Assembly (NCBI RefSeq): GCF_030929595.1
Contig: NZ_JAVFVR010000017.1
Location: forward strand, 1-64,000
Origin: Flavobacterium sp. LHD-85
GTDB lineage: Bacteria; Bacteroidota; Bacteroidia; Flavobacteriales; Flavobacteriaceae
Length of the DNA: 64,000 bases
Direction of reading: 5' to 3'
A program made the position numbers and the translations under genes. Of the stretch, positions 51,043-59,519 are shown piece after piece (position 1 is the first letter of the stretch; each line of letters opens with the position of its first letter). The notes under the pieces are model-generated. The model saw only the letters and a program-made list of their open reading frames with translations, searched no databases and had not been told where the DNA came from.

Positions 51043-52320
51043 TTATTTTCTTTTCTTAGATTTTTCTGGTGCGTCAAAAATTCCTGGAATTGCAGTTAAT
51101 TCAGCAATTTTTACAATAACATCGGTTGCTTTCTGAATGCTTTCTGCAGGAACATATTCGTATTTTCCGTGGAAATTATGTCCGCCCGCAAAAATGTTCG
51201 GACAAGGCAATCCCATAAACGATAATTGAGAACCGTCAGTTCCGCCGCGAATTGGTTTTATGATCGGTTTGATGTTTAATTCTCTCATTGCTTTTTCGGC
51301 AATATCTACAATATATTTTACTGGAAGAACTTTCTCTTTCATATTATAGTACTGATCTTTAACTTGAGCAACGACAATATCTTCGCCAAATTTCTTCGCA
51401 AATTTCTTGTTGAATTGTTTTGCCAGTTTATGGATCAATTCTTTTCTTTTTTCGAATTTCTTTCTGTTGTGATCACGAATAATCAGTTCTAAAACTGTTT
51501 CTTCGATATTTCCTTTGATGTGGTGTACATGAAAGAAACCTTCGTAACCTCTAGTTTCTTGTGGCGTTTCGCCTTTTGGAAGTTCATTGATAAAATCATT
51601 TGCCAAAAGCATAGAATTGATCATTTTTCCTTTAGCATAACCAGGGTGAACACTTTTTCCTCTGAAAGTGATTTTAGCTCCAGCTGCGTTGAAATTTTCG
51701 TATTCTAATTCGCCAATCTGACTTCCATCCATGGTATAAGCCCACTGCGCTCCGAATTTTTCTACATCAAAATGATGCGCACCGCGACCAATTTCTTCAT
51801 CAGGAGTAAATCCGATTCTGATTTTTCCGTGTTTAATTTCTGGATGTTGGATTAGGTATTCCATTGCTGAAACAATTTCTGTAATTCCAGCTTTATCATC
51901 AGCACCTAGCAGTGTTGTTCCGTCAGTTGTAATGATGGTTTGGCCTTTGTATTGTAATAAATCTTTGAAGTAATCAGGAGATAAGACAATGTTTTTTTCA
52001 GCGTTTAGAACGATATCTTTTCCGTCGTAATTTTCAACGATTTGAGGTTTTACATTTGCTCCGCTAAAGTCTGGTGAAGTATCAAAGTGAGAAACAAAAC
52101 CAATTGTTGGCACTTCATGGTCAACATTGCTCGGAAGCGTTGCCATGATATAGGCTTTGTCGTCTATAGTTACGTCTTCAAGACCAATCGCTTTTAGTTC
52201 GTCAACTAATTTATTGGCAAGATTCCATTGTTTTTGTGTGCTCGGGGTTGTTTGTGAATTTGGATCCGATTCCGTATCAATCGTTACATAACTGATAAAG
52301 CGATCTATGATATGTTGCAT
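51043..52320 (-). CDS. pepT: Peptidase T (tripeptide aminopeptidase)
   Basis: An M20B dizinc aminopeptidase releasing N-terminal residues from tripeptides in the cytoplasm. 425 residues, slightly longer than the ~410 norm because of a Lys-rich tail. Metal and catalytic residues are visible: H78 and D80 (SHFDTSPD), the bridging Asp in LLGADDKAG, catalytic EE in TPDEEIGRG, TMDGSQIGELEYENF and the C-terminal His in AGGHNFHGKYEYVP. Start at 52320 gives the conserved MQHIIDRFISYVTIDT. Confidence 0.96.
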   Translation of the reverse strand: MQHIIDRFISYVTIDTESDPNSQTTPSTQKQWNLANKLVDELKAIGLEDVTIDDKAYIMATLPSNVDHEVPTIGFVSHFDTSPDFSGANVKPQIVENYDGKDIVLNAEKNIVLSPDYFKDLLQYKGQTIITTDGTTLLGADDKAGITEIVSAMEYLIQHPEIKHGKIRIGFTPDEEIGRGAHHFDVEKFGAQWAYTMDGSQIGELEYENFNAAGAKITFRGKSVHPGYAKGKMINSMLLANDFINELPKGETPQETRGYEGFFHVHHIKGNIEETVLELIIRDHNRKKFEKRKELIHKLAKQFNKKFAKKFGEDIVVAQVKDQYYNMKEKVLPVKYIVDIAEKAMRELNIKPIIKPIRGGTDGSQLSFMGLPCPNIFAGGHNFHGKYEYVPAESIQKATDVIVKIAELTAIPGIFDAPEKSKKRK

Positions 52321-52336
52321 TTTTTTGAATTTTTAG

Positions 52337-52344
52337 CAAATATA
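52337..52344 (-). promoter_or_regulatory. pepT -7 promoter element TATATTTG
   Basis: A perfect TAnnTTTG on the minus strand, 16 nt before the pepT ATG. Confidence 0.5.
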
Positions 52345-52392
52345 GAAAATTTTTTCTGCTAGGAAATTTAGCTTTCAATATCTGAATTAATA

Positions 52393-52422
52393 AAAAAGGG
52401 ATTCAATTTTGAATCCCTTTTT
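52393..52422 (-). terminator. Terminator of the formylglycine-generating enzyme gene
   Basis: A 14-bp perfect stem, AAAAAGGGATTCAA (52393-52406) with TTGAATCCCTTTTT (52409-52422), flanked by A/T runs, 15 nt after the stop at 52438. It also insulates pepT. Confidence 0.85.
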
Positions 52423-52437
52423 GGTATTTTGAGTTTG

Positions 52438-53577
52438 TTATTTACTTTTTACGCATCTAAAACCAACGTGGTTTGCGGCAGATCTGATTTCGCCTTTTCC
52501 TCTTGTTCCAACCATATAGCGAGTGCAGTATTGATCGGTGCATAAAAACGAACCTCCACGGTGTACGCGTTTTATTTCGGTTGGGTCATTCGGATCGTAA
52601 TAAGCACTTGGCCCTTGCGGATTTTTTGTCACTTTACCGCTTTCTGCTAATGATTTGTAGTAATCTACGCTGTACCAGTCGTTTACCCATTCCCATACAT
52701 TTCCAGCGATATCATATAATCCGTATGCATTTGGAGCGTATTGTTTGGTTGGGGCAATTCCTTTAAATCCGTCTTCTCCAGTATCACCGTCTTTAATTGG
52801 AAAATGGCCTTGGTAGATGTTAGCCTGAAATTTTCCTTTTGGTTTTAAATCATTTCCCCAAGCGTATAAATTTCCAGTTTTTCCACCTCTTGCAGCAAAT
52901 TCCCATTCAGCTTCAGTTGGAAGTCTTTTTCCAGCCCATTTTGCATAAGCTGCAGCATCTTCGTAAACAACATGTACAACAGGATATTTTTCTTTTCCTA
53001 TAATGGTACTTTGGGGGCCTTCTGGATGTCTCCAATCGGCACCTGGTTCGTAACGCCACCATTGCAAGAAATTGTTCAAATTAACTGCTGATGGTGTAGG
53101 AGTGAAGACTACAGAACCTGTTACTAAATCTTCCTCGTTTGCTGTTGGAAACTCTTCCTTAGTTGGTTTTTGTTCAGCAACAGTGACATAACCAGTAGCT
53201 TTTACAAATTTTTCAAATTCTTCATTAGTTACTTCAGTTTCATCCATATAATAGCCATCTACATAAACTCTGTGAATTGGAGCTGCATCTTTTGTCACGC
53301 CTTTAATACTGCATAGACTTTCATCTTCAACATTAGTTCCCATAGAAAATTCGCCACCAGGAATCCAAACCATGCCTTTCGGGGTTTTTTCTGTTGGTTT
53401 AAATTTATTTTCAACGGTTGGCTTGAATTCAGATTCTGCATTGCTTGGAATTTCGTGACATTCGGCAATTGTTTTTTCTGCTTTTTCTTCCTTATTTGTA
53501 AATCTAGTATAGCTGTAAGCGATTGAAATAATGGATAATGTGAGTAACGCAAAAATCCAAAAGGTTTTGTTTTTCAT
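52438..53577 (-). CDS. Formylglycine-generating enzyme (sulfatase-modifying factor family)
   Basis: A 379-residue exported FGE/SUMF1-type protein: an N-terminal hydrophobic anchor, then PKGMVWIPGGEFSMGTNVEDE, DEVTNEEFEKF-like segments, RLPTEAEWEFAARGG and NVWEWVNDW. Crucially, GGSFLCTDQYCTRYMVGTRG near residues 345-360 has the Cys-x4-Cys pair used by aerobic copper-dependent FGEs to oxidise sulfatase cysteine to formylglycine. Many FGE-like proteins lack it. Its likely client is the CSPTR sulfatase at 56693-59128. Confidence 0.93.
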   Translation of the reverse strand: MKNKTFWIFALLTLSIISIAYSYTRFTNKEEKAEKTIAECHEIPSNAESEFKPTVENKFKPTEKTPKGMVWIPGGEFSMGTNVEDESLCSIKGVTKDAAPIHRVYVDGYYMDETEVTNEEFEKFVKATGYVTVAEQKPTKEEFPTANEEDLVTGSVVFTPTPSAVNLNNFLQWWRYEPGADWRHPEGPQSTIIGKEKYPVVHVVYEDAAAYAKWAGKRLPTEAEWEFAARGGKTGNLYAWGNDLKPKGKFQANIYQGHFPIKDGDTGEDGFKGIAPTKQYAPNAYGLYDIAGNVWEWVNDWYSVDYYKSLAESGKVTKNPQGPSAYYDPNDPTEIKRVHRGGSFLCTDQYCTRYMVGTRGKGEIRSAANHVGFRCVKSK

Positions 53578-53628
53578 GGTTTATTTATTTGAGCTTATAA
53601 TGGTTATCAATAGCGGGCATAAAATTAG

Positions 53629-53636
53629 CAAAATTA
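53629..53636 (-). promoter_or_regulatory. FGE gene -7 promoter element TAATTTTG
   Basis: A perfect TAnnTTTG on the minus strand in the gap before the FGE gene, 52 nt from its ATG. It suggests that FGE can be made independently of the upstream genes. Confidence 0.5.
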
Positions 53637-53673
53637 CTTTTATAACTATAGTAATTTTATAGAATTAATAAGA

Positions 53674-54690
53674 TTAACTTTCTTTCTCAACTGAAACTAC
53701 TTCGTATTTATTTTTCCCATCAATTTGTACAGGTTGATAATAGGTTTCACCAAATTTTACATATTTAGCATCGCCAATGGTCACTTCTTCTCCGCCTTCA
53801 GGCAAATTATCTACAATTGTTCCTGCTGTAGGAGCAACTACAGTATATTTCCCGCCATCTTTTTCATAATAGGTTCCTCCATAATAGTAATTGTTTACCG
53901 TACCGGTATTTACTGTTTCTGCTCCGCTTGGAATATTGTTTACTGTACCTCCAACTGGTGCAGGAACTGCTGTATAACCGCCATTGGTCGAGGTGTACCA
54001 AACTCCTTGATCGTAGTGATACTTTTCGTTTTGCACGCTTACAATAATTGCCGTAGTTGCTAGAGTTGCTACGAAAAATCCCCAAGGATGCCAAACTGGT
54101 CCCCAGTAAAATGGTACATAAGGACGCGGATAATAAGGATGATAGCAATTGTATCTGTAACCGCCATACACATAAGGTGGGCGTGTATATGGTCTGTATC
54201 CGGGACGAACTACTGTATTTCGATTATTGCGAACATGAACACTATTGTTAACATTAATATTGACATTATTTCTGTTTCTGTTAACGGTATTGCCGCTTAT
54301 GTTGGTGTTTCTATTGCCTACATTGTTTCGATTGACAGTATTATTTCGATTGACAGTATTATTTCGATTTACTGTATTGTTTCTATTTACAGCGTTGTTT
54401 CTGTTAGAATTGTTTGCAGGTCTAGTTATTTGAGTGCCAGAATTATTGGCTCCCGGTCTAGTCGTTGCAGCAGGTCTAGTTGTACTTGGCCTTGACACAT
54501 TTGGTCTGGACTGTGTAGCTGGTCTGGCTGGACGGGAATGTGTAGCTGCTCCGCCACCTCTGTTAAATCCGCCACCACCACCGCCACCACGATGACGCTG
54601 CGCTAAGCTGTCAACAGAAATAAACAAAAAAGCTCCGGTTAAACACATTAGAAGTGCCAGTTTTTTTACTGTTTTCGATATACTTTTCAT
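53674..54690 (-). CDS. DUF6515-like secreted protein with Asn-rich repeats
   Basis: A 338-residue exported protein (signal about 1-31). It has a Gly/Arg/Pro/Thr-rich stretch (33-90), then about six tandem NRNNTV-type hexads (about 93-130) and more Asn-rich sequence, a Tyr/Pro-rich patch (PGYRPYTRPPYVYGGYRY), one hydrophobic segment (FFVATLATTAIIVSV) and a C-terminal half with two related repeats (VGGTVNNIPSGAETV and AGTIVDNLPEGGEEV). This fits DUF6515. Function unknown; probably cell-surface. The hexads come from near-identical 18-bp DNA units. Confidence 0.75.
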   Translation of the reverse strand: MKSISKTVKKLALLMCLTGAFLFISVDSLAQRHRGGGGGGGFNRGGGAATHSRPARPATQSRPNVSRPSTTRPAATTRPGANNSGTQITRPANNSNRNNAVNRNNTVNRNNTVNRNNTVNRNNVGNRNTNISGNTVNRNRNNVNINVNNSVHVRNNRNTVVRPGYRPYTRPPYVYGGYRYNCYHPYYPRPYVPFYWGPVWHPWGFFVATLATTAIIVSVQNEKYHYDQGVWYTSTNGGYTAVPAPVGGTVNNIPSGAETVNTGTVNNYYYGGTYYEKDGGKYTVVAPTAGTIVDNLPEGGEEVTIGDAKYVKFGETYYQPVQIDGKNKYEVVSVEKES

Positions 54691-54762
54691 ATTCAGTAAT
54701 TTATGTGATTTAAAGTTATGAAAAAAAATGTTCGTTTTGAATTAATGAATTAAAAGTTTGAA

Positions 54763-55995
54763 TTATAATGAAATATCCCATTGTATTCTAAATCGCCACC
54801 CTTGTTCTAATGGAAGCGTTTTGTCTTGAAAACTAAAGTAACTTACCTCTGAAGTCAGTTTGTTTTTATGACCTTTAAAAAACCAGTTAAAAGCCAATGT
54901 AGATTCTTCTTGTCTGTTTTCTCTTATAGAATTATCAGGTCTGTAGCCCGCATGACGTCCCGCCATTTCTAATTGTTTAGGCCACCAATTAAAAACATTA
55001 TGGAAGAAATATCCGGCTTGAACATAATAGCCTTTCATTACCGTCATATCGTTATTGTTGTATTTGTCAATGATTTCTTTAGTATGCCATTCGCTTTGCC
55101 AAGAAAATCCGCGATACATAAAAGCGCTCTCCAAATTCCATTGATTGACTCTATATTGACCTGGTAATCCATCTTCAAATCCATCTAAAGAACCTCCTCC
55201 AGCTTGAGAAAATCGCGTATAAGGGCTTCGATTGGTTACAGCTGAGAAAGCAATAATTGGAGTTGGTTTTTCGTGAAATTCTAAATCGCAGCCTTCAAAT
55301 TCAAGGGATCTGCCTAGGAAATTCCATTGTGCTCTTCCAAAATACATTAAGTGATTATCATCGTTAGAAGTACTTCCTCTTCCGGTTCCGGTAAGAGCTG
55401 CAAACCAATAATTGAAATCGGCAATACCAGCTCCTTTTAAATGGCCATAAACTTCTGCTCCTAATTGTCGGTCTACAGTAAAAGGACGGTTAATTAAGGA
55501 TCGATCTACCATTTGCTGTTCACCGCTGCTGATAAAGCGTTCTCGTGTAAATTCGGTTTTCCATTGCCCAACTTTAAAACTCAGGAAGTCCCATTTTTCG
55601 ATCATTAATCTAAAATCAAGTAAATTGGATTGGCTTAATTCATACTCCCAATAATATTTGAGCCAAGGTTCAAAAGCATGACCGCCAATTTTTAATCTGG
55701 CACGGTTTATTTTGAAAGTCGTTTTAGCATCTTGGCTATAATCATCGTAAGTCAATGGATCTGTATCATTTGGTGTTGAAAAACGAAACTGAAGTCGGCT
55801 ATGTAATTGAAACAGGAATTTGTTGTCTTTTGTACGCAACTCAAGCCCCTTATCTCCATATCGAACAGTCATTATTTTTGTGGTGTCCTTTTCTTTTTCA
55901 AGCTGGGCCATTCCATTAAAACCAATTAAAAGCATCAAGAATGTCAAAATAATCTTTGAAATCGAAACAGTTTTATTTGTTTTGTATAGGTACAT
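54763..55995 (-). CDS. OprO/OprP-type porin
   Basis: A 410-residue outer-membrane barrel after a signal peptide ending near GMAQ. MTVRYGDKGLELRTKDNKFLFQLHSRLQFRF is the usual strand-rich start, followed by FKINRARLKIGGHAFEPWLKYYWEYELS and the C-terminus WRFRIQWDISL. The family (phosphate-selective porins O and P) forms trimeric anion channels; with the neighbouring sulfatase genes, sulfate or organosulfate passage is possible but only inferred. It lies 18 nt after the 192-residue outer-membrane gene. Confidence 0.9.
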   Translation of the reverse strand: MYLYKTNKTVSISKIILTFLMLLIGFNGMAQLEKEKDTTKIMTVRYGDKGLELRTKDNKFLFQLHSRLQFRFSTPNDTDPLTYDDYSQDAKTTFKINRARLKIGGHAFEPWLKYYWEYELSQSNLLDFRLMIEKWDFLSFKVGQWKTEFTRERFISSGEQQMVDRSLINRPFTVDRQLGAEVYGHLKGAGIADFNYWFAALTGTGRGSTSNDDNHLMYFGRAQWNFLGRSLEFEGCDLEFHEKPTPIIAFSAVTNRSPYTRFSQAGGGSLDGFEDGLPGQYRVNQWNLESAFMYRGFSWQSEWHTKEIIDKYNNNDMTVMKGYYVQAGYFFHNVFNWWPKQLEMAGRHAGYRPDNSIRENRQEESTLAFNWFFKGHKNKLTSEVSYFSFQDKTLPLEQGWRFRIQWDISL

Positions 55996-56013
55996 AATTG
56001 GTTTTTAAAATGT

Positions 56014-56592
56014 TTATTTTCCTCCAAAGTTCTTCGCAATTCCTAAACCTAGTCCCCAGCTGTCATAGGCATTCCATTTAAAATCGTAGCTAACGGTTCC
56101 GAAAATTTCCCAGCCTTTTGGCAATTCGTAGCCGTATTCAACTCCGGCTCTGGTTAGGAAAAAATCCTCTTCTTTAGCAAATTCGCCTCCAAAGCCTAGA
56201 AGAAAACTCCAATTTTCGTTTGGTTTGTAAATTCCCATTAAGGCAGGAGCAATAGGATAACTTCTTTCTACGGTTTCTTTGTCTTCTTCGCTAGCGTATA
56301 CTTTTTCGACTTTATATTTTTCCATAACAAAATCAGTATGAAGACCAATTGCCCATTTTTCATGAAACTGAAATGTATAATCTATCCCCCAAGCAGGAAG
56401 GGTTAAAGTTTCCCGATTTCCTTCGTCATCACGGCCTTCAAAAACATGAACATGATTAATCGATATTCCGATTTGATGATGCGTTTTGAATTTTTTTTCT
56501 TCGTTTTCCTGAGCTGAAATTTTGTTTTGAATGATTAAGTACAAAAGAGCTGTTAGAAAAAGTGTTTTTTTAAGATGGCTTGTACTAGTCAT
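56014..56592 (-). CDS. Small outer-membrane beta-barrel protein
   Basis: A 192-residue exported protein (signal about 1-27, cleavage near KISAQ). Alternating strands (HQIGISINHVHVFEGRD, LPAWGIDYTFQFHEKWAIGLHTDFV, NWSFLLGFGGEFA, GWEIFGTVSYDFKW) and the terminal GLGIAKNFGGK suggest an eight-stranded OmpW/OmpA-like barrel. Function unknown. It is 18 nt upstream of the porin gene and separated from the arylsulfatase by a terminator hairpin. Confidence 0.75.
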   Translation of the reverse strand: MTSTSHLKKTLFLTALLYLIIQNKISAQENEEKKFKTHHQIGISINHVHVFEGRDDEGNRETLTLPAWGIDYTFQFHEKWAIGLHTDFVMEKYKVEKVYASEEDKETVERSYPIAPALMGIYKPNENWSFLLGFGGEFAKEEDFFLTRAGVEYGYELPKGWEIFGTVSYDFKWNAYDSWGLGLGIAKNFGGK

Positions 56593-56623
56593 TGTGATTT
56601 AGTTTTTAATCTTTAATCTTTAA

Positions 56624-56672
56624 TAAAAAAGAGGTATTTTATTTACTTTTTTCAGTATATAAATACCTCTTT
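56624..56672 (-). terminator. Terminator after the arylsulfatase gene
   Basis: AAAGAGGTATTT (56628-56639) pairs with AAATACCTCTTT (56661-56672). On the minus strand it runs into U residues. It begins 20 nt after the arylsulfatase stop and should reduce read-through into the porin genes. Confidence 0.7.
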
Positions 56673-56692
56673 AATTTTATTTTTCTATAAGA

Positions 56693-59128
56693 CTACTCGC
56701 TTTTCATAATTCTTAAAGCTTCTTTATTAAGATCTTCATAGCTTTGTTCGCTAATATCAACACCAACACCTAAGATTTCTCCACCTTTAAAAGTACCTGG
56801 TGATTTATATTGATGACTTACAGCGTCGCCACTATCGAATCCTACGCAAAGACCATCACCAGAAAGTGTGAATTTACCTGGTTGTGTTTTCATAGGACCT
56901 TTGGCTACTTCTTTGCCGTCAATGTATAAATGACCTGTACCAATTTGTTCTCCGTTTTTACCGGTACTTTCTCTTACAAACTCAAATCCCAAGGCATGTT
57001 TACCAGGAGTTAAGGTAGCCGATGAAACAAAAGATTGTTCTGGCTGAATTCCTAAGAAATTATAAACATAGTGTAATTTATTGTCTTTGATGAATAAAGA
57101 GTGTCCTCCAAAGCGAGATCCGTGAGCAAAAACTACTCCTGAAGCTCCCGATTTAATATCTACATCACCGACAATTTTGTATGAGCGACCGCGTACGTTT
57201 ACTGCTACACCTTCTGGTACAGCAGCAGTTCCAGGATAGTAAATGTAACGAGTTTTTGGTTTTTCTTGAGAAGGACGTTCCGTGCTTAATAATTCCATAG
57301 GAGAACGGTCGTCTAGAGGTAAAACTAAATTTTTAGCAGCTTCGTCAAACCAAGCATCTTTAAGTTCTTTTAATTTTTCAGGGTACTTTTTAGCCAAATT
57401 GTTTGACTCAGCTCTGTCCACATCTACATTGTATAATTCCCATTCGTCTTTGTCAAAGTTGCTTTTACCGGTAAGCGGTACATGTACAGCAACTGCTTTC
57501 CAACCGTCTTTCCAAATGGCACGAGTCCCTAACATTGTATAGTACTGTATGTGTTTTTGAGTAGGAGCATCTGGTTTAGCATCAAACGAGTATTTCATTG
57601 AAACTCCAGATAATGGATATTGATCTACGCCATTATATTTAGTAGGCATTTTTAGACCACAGATGTCTAAAATTGTAGGTACAATGTCAGTAGAATGGTG
57701 GTATTGATTACGGATTTCACCTCTGGCTTTAATTCCTTTTGGCCATGAAATTACTAATGCATCACAAGTTCCTCCTGCATAATTACTGTAGCGTTTAAAC
57801 ATTTTGTAGGGAGCAGAGAAAGCCGCCGCCCAACCAGTAGGATAATGCTCGTAAGTATCTGGGCCTCCTAGTTTATCCAAATATTTTAAATTTTCAGATA
57901 ATTCATCAGGATAACCATTAAAGAATTTGTTTTCGTTTACAGATCCAGATGGAGAACCTTCACCCGAAGCACCATTATCGGCAGCATAAAGAACAACAGT
58001 ATTTTCTAACTGACCTGTTTTTTCTAAATACTCAATAACACGTCCTACTTGAGCATCAGTGTATTCGGAGAAACCGGCATATACTTCGGCTAGTTTTGAG
58101 AATAATTTTTTCTCATCAGCACTTAGTTTATTCCAAGGTTTTACATAATCACCAGGATTAGCAATATTAGGAGGTAAGAAATTGAAATCGGTGTTTTTAG
58201 TTCCTTTAGGTAGAATTCCTTTAGCAATCATACGAGGTAATACCCATTCGCGATAAGCATCGTAACCAGTATCAAATTTTCCTTTGTATTTAGCAATGTA
58301 CTCTTCTGGTGCATGGTGTGGTGCATGGTTTGCTCCAGGGCAGTACCACATATACCATGGTTTAGAGGGGTTGGTGGCTTTTTGGTCTTTGATGTATTCA
58401 ATGGCTTTATCGGCTAAATCTTTAGATAAGTGATAGCCCTCTTCAGGAGTATAAGGTGCCTCAATAAAGTGGTTGTCTTCTATTAAATCAGGATACCATT
58501 GGTTGGTTTCACCTCCTATGAATCCGTAATAGCGGTCAAAGCCCATTTGGGTTGGCCATTGTGCTTTGGAGCCTCCAGAAGAAACGTCTTGTTCTGGTAC
58601 GTTGTGGTTTTTTCCAATCCAGAAAGTACTCCATCCTGCTTGTTGTAGTACTTGACCAATTGTAGCACACTGAGCTGGGATTTGTCCGTTTGCTCCAGGA
58701 TAACCATCTGTAGTTTCGGTGATGGATGCCATACCGTTTAAGTGGTGGTTACGACCAGTTAATAAAGTAGAACGAGTTGGCGAACATAATGCTGTAGTAT
58801 GCCATTGGGTGTAGGTAATACCATTGTCCGCTAATTTTTGCAGTGTTGGCATGTTTATGGCTCCTCCATAAGGTGACCAAGCAGCCTGTCCTGTGTCATC
58901 GTATAAGATAAACAATACGTTTGGCGCACCTTCTGGAGCTGATTTTTTAGTGTAGGGTTTCCAGTCTGGTTTTGAATTTCTAATATCAAGTTCGATGACA
59001 CCATGGAAATTTTCTTTAGTTACTTTCTGAGGATCTGCCTGAGCGGCTAATTTCGAGGTTAAGCCTAATGAAAGGCAAAATAGTAGTGTGAAAATACTTT
59101 TCAGAATGAATTGTTTACTGACTTTCAT
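56693..59128 (-). CDS. Cys-type arylsulfatase with C-terminal beta domain
   Basis: An 811-residue exported sulfatase (signal about 1-30). FGly site C115 lies in CSPTRSTLLTGR, the Cys-type S1 motif requiring FGE maturation. Ca-binding acids are D77 and D78 (ILYDDTG) and the DNGASGEG pair near 383; NHAPHHAP near residue 266 adds active-site His. After about residue 600 comes an extra beta-rich domain (IVGDVDIKSGASGVVFAHGSRFGG, HLYIDGKEVAKG) found in long AtsA-like enzymes. It likely releases sulfate from aryl or carbohydrate esters in the periplasm. Confidence 0.94.
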   Translation of the reverse strand: MKVSKQFILKSIFTLLFCLSLGLTSKLAAQADPQKVTKENFHGVIELDIRNSKPDWKPYTKKSAPEGAPNVLFILYDDTGQAAWSPYGGAINMPTLQKLADNGITYTQWHTTALCSPTRSTLLTGRNHHLNGMASITETTDGYPGANGQIPAQCATIGQVLQQAGWSTFWIGKNHNVPEQDVSSGGSKAQWPTQMGFDRYYGFIGGETNQWYPDLIEDNHFIEAPYTPEEGYHLSKDLADKAIEYIKDQKATNPSKPWYMWYCPGANHAPHHAPEEYIAKYKGKFDTGYDAYREWVLPRMIAKGILPKGTKNTDFNFLPPNIANPGDYVKPWNKLSADEKKLFSKLAEVYAGFSEYTDAQVGRVIEYLEKTGQLENTVVLYAADNGASGEGSPSGSVNENKFFNGYPDELSENLKYLDKLGGPDTYEHYPTGWAAAFSAPYKMFKRYSNYAGGTCDALVISWPKGIKARGEIRNQYHHSTDIVPTILDICGLKMPTKYNGVDQYPLSGVSMKYSFDAKPDAPTQKHIQYYTMLGTRAIWKDGWKAVAVHVPLTGKSNFDKDEWELYNVDVDRAESNNLAKKYPEKLKELKDAWFDEAAKNLVLPLDDRSPMELLSTERPSQEKPKTRYIYYPGTAAVPEGVAVNVRGRSYKIVGDVDIKSGASGVVFAHGSRFGGHSLFIKDNKLHYVYNFLGIQPEQSFVSSATLTPGKHALGFEFVRESTGKNGEQIGTGHLYIDGKEVAKGPMKTQPGKFTLSGDGLCVGFDSGDAVSHQYKSPGTFKGGEILGVGVDISEQSYEDLNKEALRIMKSE

Positions 59129-59519
59129 GATTTAAGTTATTAATTATTATTGATCTTGTGCGGGGCACTTTGTTGAACTTTTGGGTATAAAAAATAATCT
59201 GAAAAAAATGGAATTTTTAGTCTTTTCTAAATCGAAATATTTTTATAGGCTTATAGTTTTTAAAATTTTGAAATGTAATCTCTCAAATTTAAATATTATA
59301 AGCTTGGAAGGATATTTTCAACAGATTTAAGTGGTTTCATTTTATAATTTGCAACATAAAAAGCAAGTTTTAGAACAATGGACGGTCTATGTTTTAAGAA
59401 TAGTTTTATTTATGAGCGGAAAAATCAAACAAAAAGAAAATGATTTGTTTTCGCAAAAAGACACCTTTTTAAACTATAATATTTAAATTTGCAGCCAAAA
59501 TAACAACAACACAACTCTT
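59129..59519. other. Intergenic region between divergent arylsulfatase and pyrD
   Basis: 391 AT-rich nucleotides. Apart from the pyrD -7 element at 59484-59491 I see no gene, repeat family or strong hairpin, and no clear TAnnTTTG on the minus strand for the sulfatase gene. Confidence 0.6.
59484..59491 (+). promoter_or_regulatory. pyrD -7 promoter element TAAATTTG
   Basis: A perfect TAnnTTTG, 28 nt before the pyrD ATG at 59520. No well-spaced -33 TTG. Confidence 0.55.

Noticed and set aside
51520..51708. 62-codon frame opposite pepT, and similar short antisense frames throughout the window
   Set aside because: All lie opposite conserved genes in the AT-rich strand-complement pattern and carry no independent evidence.
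54310..54400. 18-bp tandem units considered as a CRISPR or minisatellite array
   Set aside because: No unique spacers, the units are in frame and encode NRNNTV hexads, so this is a coding repeat.
54088..54495. 135-codon frame opposite the Asn-rich protein
   Set aside because: It exists because the 18-bp DNA repeat is open in several frames. It encodes a low-complexity Ile/Ser repeat only.
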